Source of the DNA: an uncultured Elusimicrobia bacterium
GTDB lineage: Bacteria; Elusimicrobiota; Endomicrobiia; Endomicrobiales; Endomicrobiaceae
NCBI GenBank assembly: GCA_900321055.1
Contig: ONUQ01000134.1
Span: forward strand, 1-11,764
Direction of reading: 5' to 3'
DNA: 11,764 bases
Part shown: in pieces, positions 7,335-11,764 of the stretch
Numbering within the stretch: the stretch's first letter is position 1
Layout: each line of letters starts with the position of its first letter
Notes under the pieces: model-generated
What the model was told of the DNA's origin: nothing
Database searches by the model: none
Seen by the model: the letters and a program-made list of their open reading frames with translations, nothing else
Made by a program: the position numbers and the translations under genes

Positions 7335-7978
7335 AACAAAAAGCTGTCGTATTATTTTCAAGCGGTTTAGACTCTACAACGGTTTTATATTATGCACTAA
7401 ACAAAGGTTATGATTGTAATTGTTTAATATTTAATTATGGGCAAAAGCATGATAAAGAAGTAAAAAATGCTTCTGCCGTTGCAAAAAGTTTAGGTTTAAA
7501 TTATCATACAATAAAACTTTCAATTCCATGGGAAAAAAGTTCTTTAACAAATAAGAATAAACAAATTCCGGAACATAAAATAATAAAAGAAGGATTTATT
7601 CCGTCAACTTATGTTCCCGGAAGAAATACAATTTTTTTATCTTATGCAGTTTCTTTTGCAGAAACAATAAAGGCAAAAAAAATATTTTTAGGAATAAATG
7701 CCGTAGATTTTTCTTCATATCCTGATTGTACTCCAAAATATTTAAAATCAGTACAACAGGTAATGAAAGCTTTAAACAATAACATAGAAATTGTTGCTCC
7801 TTTGGAAAAATTATCTAAAGCACAAATAATAAAACTTGGAACAAAACTAAAAGTTCCTTACGAAAAGACATGGAGCTGTTATAATGGCGGAACTAAACCT
7901 TGTGGCAAATGCGATTCTTGTAAATTAAGAGCAAAAGGTTTTAAAGAGGCAGGTATAGATGATCCGGCACTTAAATAA
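7331..7978 (+). CDS. queC: 7-cyano-7-deazaguanine (preQ0) synthase
   Basis: This ATP-dependent enzyme converts 7-carboxy-7-deazaguanine (the QueE product) and ammonia to preQ0. It has 215 residues. The ATP-pyrophosphatase P-loop reads SSGLDSTT (10/11-17), where the usual family form is SGGxDS, so one Gly is a Ser here. The C-terminal zinc site is complete: Cys183, Cys191, Cys194 and Cys197 in WSCYNGGTKPCGKCDSC. The segment PSTYVPGRNTIFLSYA (91-106) is also typical. A GGTGGTG at 7319-7325 serves as ribosome site inside the end of queD. The gene overlaps queD by 4 nt and queE by 20 nt, so the three preQ0 genes form one translational block. Despite the P-loop change I expect it to be functional. 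Confidence 0.95.
   Translation: MKQKAVVLFSSGLDSTTVLYYALNKGYDCNCLIFNYGQKHDKEVKNASAVAKSLGLNYHTIKLSIPWEKSSLTNKNKQIPEHKIIKEGFIPSTYVPGRNTIFLSYAVSFAETIKAKKIFLGINAVDFSSYPDCTPKYLKSVQQVMKALNNNIEIVAPLEKLSKAQIIKLGTKLKVPYEKTWSCYNGGTKPCGKCDSCKLRAKGFKEAGIDDPALK
7945..7949 (+). promoter_or_regulatory. Shine-Dalgarno of queE
   Basis: AGAGG lies 9 nt before the ATG at 7959 within queC coding sequence. It supports a start inside queC, hence the 20-nt overlap, over any later start. Confidence 0.55.
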
Positions 7979-8684
7979 AGATAATATCGCTCCCGTAAAC
8001 GAAGTATTTTTTTCGTATCAGGGGGAAGGAATTTTTGCGGGAATTCCTCAAATATTTGTCAGATTTACGGGTTGTAATTTAAAATGTAATTATTGTGATA
8101 CACCAAAGTCGTTAAATATAAACAAATCAAATTCAAAATATTTTACAACACAAGCATTATTTGAATACATATTGAATATCTTTGAGAAAAACAAAGATAG
8201 TTTTTATGGTCACAAACCCTCAATATCATTTACCGGCGGGGAACCGTTAATTTATGCGGATTTTATTTTAGAATTAGTAAAAAAATATTTGAAAAAGAAA
8301 TTTTCTGTTTATATTGAAACGAATGGAACTTTAACACAACAGATAAGAAAAATTTATAAATATTGTGATGTTGTTGCTATGGACATAAAGTTTAAATCCG
8401 CTTGTAAGCAAGATTTATTTAAAGAACACAAACTGTTTATTGAAAGTTGTAAAGATAAAGTATTTATAAAAACAGTAATTACAAAACAAACAGAAAAAGA
8501 AGAATTTATAAAAGCCGTTAATCTTATATCCGATATATCAAAAAAAATAAAATTAATTATTCAACCGTCAGCTTTTGATACCGCCACAAACAAAAAAACT
8601 TTTGAATTTTATTCCCTTGCCATATCCAAAATAAGTGATGTCAGAATTTTACCGCAATTGCATAAACTATGGAAAATACAATAA
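7959..8684 (+). CDS. queE: 7-carboxy-7-deazaguanine synthase, radical SAM enzyme (QueE)
   Basis: QueE contracts the pterin ring of 6-carboxytetrahydropterin to 7-carboxy-7-deazaguanine using S-adenosylmethionine and a [4Fe-4S] cluster. It has 241 residues. The cluster motif is CxxxCxxC with Cys39, Cys43 and Cys46 in FTGCNLKCNYCDT, the standard radical-SAM spacing. QGEG (21-24) near the N-terminus and TGGEPL (92-97) for SAM binding are both present, as is YIETNGT in the central barrel. The start is fixed by AGAGG upstream. It is the last gene of the unit; the next gene, lspA, has its own promoter 113 nt later. With queD and queC it completes the route to preQ0, but later steps (QueF, Tgt, QueA) are not in the window. 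Confidence 0.96.
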   Translation: MIRHLNKDNIAPVNEVFFSYQGEGIFAGIPQIFVRFTGCNLKCNYCDTPKSLNINKSNSKYFTTQALFEYILNIFEKNKDSFYGHKPSISFTGGEPLIYADFILELVKKYLKKKFSVYIETNGTLTQQIRKIYKYCDVVAMDIKFKSACKQDLFKEHKLFIESCKDKVFIKTVITKQTEKEEFIKAVNLISDISKKIKLIIQPSAFDTATNKKTFEFYSLAISKISDVRILPQLHKLWKIQ

Positions 8685-8780
8685 ATATAAAATGTTTTAA
8701 CTTTATGTTTTATAATCTATTATAAAAAAAGCATTGATAATTTTGTATAATTTATGGCTGTTAAGTTTTTTTAACTAATT

Positions 8781-8789
8781 TGGTAAAAT
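8781..8789 (+). promoter_or_regulatory. Extended -10 promoter of lspA
   Basis: TGG followed by TAAAAT is an extended -10 with one mismatch, ending 8 nt before the lspA ATG at 8798. Transcription would begin at about 8796-8798, so the message would be leaderless, and no Shine-Dalgarno is present. TTAAGT at 8761-8766 lies 17 nt upstream as a weak -35. Confidence 0.5.
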
Positions 8790-8797
8790 AAATAACT

Positions 8798-9271
8798 ATG
8801 AAAAAAATTTTATATTTAATATTACCTATAATTTATATTTTGTTGGATCAGATAACAAAATTATTAATTATCAAAAATATACCTTATCATTCGTTTATAA
8901 AGTTAAATGATTATTTCAGTATTGTAAATGTAGGCAATACAGGTGTAGCATTCAGCATGTTTCAAAACAATAATATATTTTTTATAGTGTTAGTTTCATT
9001 AGTTTTGATTTATGTTATATTCTTTCTTGTAAAAGATAATAAAGATTTTACAAAATTACAAATAAATTCGTTTTTGTTAATTGTATCGGGGGGAATTGGT
9101 AATCTTATTGATAGAATATTTAGGGGAGCAGTTGTTGATTTTATAGATATAGGTTATAAGAATGTTTACAGATGGCCGGCATTTAATATTGCAGACTCTT
9201 GTGTTTGTGTGGGGGTAACACTGATTATCATTTCAATATTATTTTTTAGCAAAAAGAAAAATAATAACTAG
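8798..9271 (+). CDS. lspA: Lipoprotein signal peptidase (signal peptidase II)
   Basis: LspA is an inner-membrane aspartic protease that cleaves the signal peptide of diacylglyceryl-modified prolipoproteins just before the lipidated Cys. The protein has 157 residues with four hydrophobic segments. The catalytic pair is Asp114 in GAVVDFIDIG and Asp133 in FNIADS. NVGNTGVAFSMF (44-55) and SGGIGNLIDRI (97-107) are the other conserved blocks. Its start lacks a Shine-Dalgarno but follows a -10 box by 8 nt. It appears to form a single-gene transcription unit and converges on the purine permease gene across 252 nt that hold a ribF remnant. No sign of decay in lspA itself. Lipoprotein substrates are not encoded in this window: the two signal-peptide genes nearby lack a clear lipobox. 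Confidence 0.96.
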   Translation: MKKILYLILPIIYILLDQITKLLIIKNIPYHSFIKLNDYFSIVNVGNTGVAFSMFQNNNIFFIVLVSLVLIYVIFFLVKDNKDFTKLQINSFLLIVSGGIGNLIDRIFRGAVVDFIDIGYKNVYRWPAFNIADSCVCVGVTLIIISILFFSKKKNNN

Positions 9272-9278
9272 CACATTT

Positions 9279-9428
9279 TTGTTTATCCTTGCCAAAAATA
9301 AAATCATATCCGACAACAATAGACTTTGTTTTAGTTACTTTACTTCAATATCTTTAAAAATTTTATCGCCCGTAATTGAGCTTACTTTTTTTATTAACCG
9401 GAAGTATATCTGTGTTAAAAATAATCTT
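9279..9428 (-). pseudogene. Decayed fragment of a second ribF copy (FAD synthetase domain)
   Basis: This stretch is not open in any frame but is clearly related to the intact ribF in the same window. Positions 9289-9408 align with 11396-11515 in the same orientation. By hand count about 100 of 120 positions match, with two single-base gaps, including an identical 19-mer (9302-9320 against 11409-11427). Frame-corrected minus-strand translation gives KII..ILPVNKK, then SSITGDKIFKDI, then SIVVGYDFIFGKDKQ. These match RibF residues about 71-117 (KIIILPVNKK, SITADKFFEDI, HIVVGYDCAFGKDRQ). One base missing and one extra base shift the frame, and stops follow, so it cannot make RibF. Beyond 9430 nothing recognisable remains. 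Only the middle of the adenylyltransferase domain survives; it looks like the residue of a duplication or of a former paralogue. Confidence 0.88.
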
Positions 9429-9523
9429 TTTTGAAGAAATATAATTTTTCGGTTAAACAACTGAAAATTTATTACTTAATTAAAATAATAAACTATCCGT
9501 TTAAGCAATAAAAAGTTTTTATT

Positions 9524-10843
9524 TTACTTTAAAAAAATATATCTCAAAATAAATAAGAATGCAAAAATTGTAATTATTGGCGGAATCTCTTTAAACTTTC
9601 CCTTACATGTTTTCAATAATGTATAAAAAACAAAACCAAAAACTATTCCTTCCGTAATACTAAAAGAAAGAGCAATTATTACTATGGTTAAAAAAGCAGG
9701 AAAAGATTCGGTAAAATCTTTCCAATTTATATCTTGAACGGATGTTAACATAAAATTTCCAACCAATATTAATGCTGGGGCAATTACTGGATAATATGTT
9801 ACTCCGTCTATCACACATCCGGAAGAAATAGTTTGAACCAGCGGATAGAAAAATATTGTTAAAATAAACAGTAGTGCCGTTACAATGTTTGCTAATCCCG
9901 TTCTTGCTCCGCTGGCAATTCCGGCAGAACTTTCTATATAAGCCGTAACAGAAGATGTTCCCATAACAGTTCCTACACATGTTGATATTGCATCGCTTAA
10001 CAAAGCTTGTTTAGCTTTTGGTAATTTATTATTCTTTATTATTCCGGCTTTCTTTGTTACACCTATCAATGTTCCGACAGTATCAAACAAATCTAAAAAG
10101 AAAAATGTAAATATTACTCCAACCATTTCCCAAGTACAAGCAGAAAAAATATCCAGTTTAAATAAAGTTGCAGACATTGATGGCGTTTTTGAAAATATTC
10201 CGTTAAACTTTACGAAATCAAAAAATATCATAGCAACTATGTTTATTAATATTCCTATAAGAATAGCTGCTCTAATTCTTAATGCCATAAGAATTGATGT
10301 AATTGTAAGTCCAAATAAAGAAAACAGAACTATAGGACTTTTTAGGTTTCCTAATCCTATAAGTGTTCCTTTATTTGAAACAATTATTCCTGCCCATTCC
10401 AAACCCATAACTGTCATAAGCAATCCTATACCTACAACAATTGCACTTTTCAAAGATATAGGAATAGCATTGACTAAATGTTCTCTTAACCCGACAAAAG
10501 ACAGCAATATAAAAACTATTGCAGCAATAAAGTTTGCTCCAAGTGCCGTTTGCCAGGAAACACCCATACCTAAACAAACGATAAAAGAAAAATAAAAATT
10601 ATGTCCCATTGCAGGAGCAAGAGCAATGGGATAATTTGTACAAAAGCCCATAAGTATGGTAGAAAAAGCTATTGACAAACAAGTAGCTAAAAAAACAGAA
10701 TCTTGGTTCATTCCCGATGAACCGAGAATTACGGGATTAACAAAAATTATATAAGACATTGTAATAAAAGTAGTTATTCCGCCAATAAATTCTGTTTTAA
10801 CATTTGTGTTATTTGCAGATAATTTAAAAATTTTTTCTAACAT
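9524..10843 (-). CDS. NCS2-family purine permease (AzgA/PbuG-like)
   Basis: This inner-membrane, probably proton-driven, permease for hypoxanthine/guanine/adenine-type bases has 439 residues, the normal length for the AzgA branch. The N-terminus (TEFIGGITTFITMSYIIFVNP, residues 17-37) is the family hallmark. The substrate-site segments are FFLDLFDTVGTLIGV (248-262) and GTSSVTAYIESSAGIASGAR (295-314), with Glu304 in the usual place. TM3 reads APAMGHNFYF (76-85), where the common AzgA form is APGMGLNAYF, a possible specificity difference. About a dozen hydrophobic segments run to the C-terminus. Its ribosome site AAGAAGG lies in the last codons of ribF, and only 2 nt separate the ribF stop from this ATG, so the two are co-translated. 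Salvage of bases together with flavin cofactor synthesis has no obvious shared pathway beyond nucleotide metabolism. Confidence 0.92.
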   Translation of the reverse strand: MLEKIFKLSANNTNVKTEFIGGITTFITMSYIIFVNPVILGSSGMNQDSVFLATCLSIAFSTILMGFCTNYPIALAPAMGHNFYFSFIVCLGMGVSWQTALGANFIAAIVFILLSFVGLREHLVNAIPISLKSAIVVGIGLLMTVMGLEWAGIIVSNKGTLIGLGNLKSPIVLFSLFGLTITSILMALRIRAAILIGILINIVAMIFFDFVKFNGIFSKTPSMSATLFKLDIFSACTWEMVGVIFTFFFLDLFDTVGTLIGVTKKAGIIKNNKLPKAKQALLSDAISTCVGTVMGTSSVTAYIESSAGIASGARTGLANIVTALLFILTIFFYPLVQTISSGCVIDGVTYYPVIAPALILVGNFMLTSVQDINWKDFTESFPAFLTIVIIALSFSITEGIVFGFVFYTLLKTCKGKFKEIPPIITIFAFLFILRYIFLK

Positions 10844-10845
10844 TT

Positions 10846-11733
10846 TTATTCCTTCTTTTTATGTTGATTTTTTAATACACATTCTATATCTTTTTGTATA
10901 AATTGTTTTAACATATCTAAACTTTCAAATTTTTGTTCCTTTCTTATAAATTTATCCGGATATAAATTAATTTGTTTTTGTTTCCAGATACCTTTAAAAT
11001 TTATTAAATGAACTTCAACCGAACGAAAATGTTTTTTTAAATTTATGGTAGGTCTTATTCCGATATTTAAAACTCCCAAATATTCTTTGTTCTTACATAC
11101 TACTTTACAGGAATAAACACCCATAGGCAATAGTTTGTTTTTATCTACATCTATATTTAATGTCGGAAAACCCAAAGTTCTTCCAATTTTATTACCTGAA
11201 ATATGCGGTCCTGTAATTTCAAATTTTCTTTGCAACATTTTGTTTACAATTTCAATTTTATTCTTTTTTAATAAGTTTCTTATTTTAGATGACGAAACTA
11301 TTTCGTTATTTACTTTTACGGGTTTTATTACGGTAAGTTTAATATTATATTCTTTTACTTTTTCTTTAAGCCATGAAATATTTCCTTGCCTATCTTTGCC
11401 AAAAGCACAATCATATCCGACAACAATATGTTTTGTTTTCAGTTGTTTTATCAAAATATCTTCAAAAAATTTATCGGCCGTAATTGAAATTACTTTTTTG
11501 TTAACGGGAAGTATAATTATTTTATTTATGTTATATTCGGATAAAATATTAATTTTTTCTTTTGGAGTTGTTATAAGTCCGTCAACATGTTTAACGGGAA
11601 TTTCAAAAGCTATAACAATACTTTTCAGATTATATTTGGTTGCAATATCAACAAGTTTATTTAAAATAACCTGATGACCTTTATGTACACCATCAAAACT
11701 ACCAATAGTTACCACAGAATTTTTCAATATCAT
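10846..11733 (-). CDS. ribF: Bifunctional riboflavin kinase / FAD synthetase
   Basis: RibF phosphorylates riboflavin to FMN and adenylylates FMN to FAD in the cytoplasm. It has 295 residues. The N-terminal adenylyltransferase domain shows FDGVHKGH (13-20), VVGYDCAFGKDRQG (104-117) and SSSKIR (147-152). The C-terminal kinase domain shows GNKIGRTLGFPTLNID (180-195), PMGVYSC, YLGVLNIGIRPT and EVHLINFKG. Both activities should be intact. The family usually has Phe rather than Cys after VGYD, so Cys108-Ala109 is slightly unusual. The start is uncertain: the frame is open to the window edge (10 more codons), but no ATG, GTG or TTG occurs there, so ATG 11733 is chosen. Only about 7 residues precede the VVTIGSFDG core, fewer than usual. 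It is followed by the purine permease after 2 nt. Confidence 0.93.
   Translation of the reverse strand: MILKNSVVTIGSFDGVHKGHQVILNKLVDIATKYNLKSIVIAFEIPVKHVDGLITTPKEKINILSEYNINKIIILPVNKKVISITADKFFEDILIKQLKTKHIVVGYDCAFGKDRQGNISWLKEKVKEYNIKLTVIKPVKVNNEIVSSSKIRNLLKKNKIEIVNKMLQRKFEITGPHISGNKIGRTLGFPTLNIDVDKNKLLPMGVYSCKVVCKNKEYLGVLNIGIRPTINLKKHFRSVEVHLINFKGIWKQKQINLYPDKFIRKEQKFESLDMLKQFIQKDIECVLKNQHKKKE
10851..10857 (-). promoter_or_regulatory. Shine-Dalgarno of the purine permease gene
   Basis: On the minus strand this reads AAGAAGG, 7 nt before the permease ATG. It is formed by the final Lys-Lys-Glu codons of ribF, so ribosomes finishing ribF can restart on the permease gene. Confidence 0.65.
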
Positions 11734-11764
11734 AATTAAAATTTTTATCCGTTTTATTAAAAAA

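Noticed and set aside
8685..8797. Terminator or small leader peptide (MAVKFF at 8754) between queE and lspA
   Set aside because: Only a 5-bp A-T-rich stem (GTTAA/TTAAC) is seen, and the six-codon frame has no ribosome site. It is probably chance.
9507..9523. Palindrome AATAAAAA-G-TTTTTATT just past the permease stop as a terminator
   Set aside because: All pairs are A-T, the loop is too small without opening the stem, and no T-run follows on the minus strand.
11135..11674. Plus-strand ORF of 179 codons antisense to ribF
   Set aside because: It is the hydrophobic-looking shadow of AT-rich ribF on the other strand, with no ribosome site or recognisable motif. The 118-codon ORF at 10239-10595 antisense to the permease is rejected for the same reason.
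1..11764. Mobile elements, CRISPR arrays, tRNA or rRNA genes, riboswitches
   Set aside because: I looked in all intergenic stretches and at repeats and found none. No FMN or purine riboswitch-like structure was seen; ribF has only 31 nt upstream in the window and the permease has none.

Overview
This is a strongly AT-rich bacterial window. It carries ten protein genes, one decayed gene fragment and little non-coding DNA. A periplasmic-type amidase with an AMIN-like domain, a lipoprotein signal peptidase, a complete-looking glutamate racemase and two signal-peptide proteins point to a walled, probably diderm bacterium. The low GC, the pseudogene remnant and the reliance on peptide, purine and pyruvate-type uptake suggest a host-associated or gut lineage. 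An Endomicrobium-like member of the Elusimicrobiota would fit, but this is a low-confidence inference from composition and gene content.

Layout: (1) 1-962, minus strand: a DppB-type peptide ABC permease, essentially complete but ending at the window edge. (2) 963-1086: a divergent control region with a 24-bp imperfect dyad. (3) 1087-2529, plus strand: a short CstA-family peptide/pyruvate transporter. (4) 2746-8684, plus strand: a tightly packed six-gene unit. It holds a secreted protein that looks like a catalytically degenerate GH57-type glycosidase, a tripartite N-acetylmuramoyl-L-alanine amidase, murI, queD, queC and queE. The last four genes overlap their upstream neighbours by 29, 1, 4 and 20 nt. 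(5) 8798-9271: lspA with its own promoter. (6) 9272-9523: a convergent gap holding a decayed ribF fragment. (7) 9524-11733, minus strand: ribF followed after 2 nt by an AzgA-type NCS2 purine permease.

The genes cover nutrient uptake (peptides, pyruvate or peptides, purines), envelope growth and turnover (MurI supplies D-glutamate, the amidase cleaves septal or side-wall peptidoglycan, LspA matures lipoproteins), queuosine precursor synthesis (QueD-QueE-QueC take a pterin precursor to preQ0) and flavin cofactor synthesis (RibF).

Most of the window is ordinary core metabolism and I see no new defence or mobile system. The most interesting signals are the ribF relic, the loss of catalytic motifs in the GH57-like protein, and -10 boxes lying 8-9 nt before the start codons of three lead genes that lack Shine-Dalgarno sequences, which suggests leaderless transcripts.
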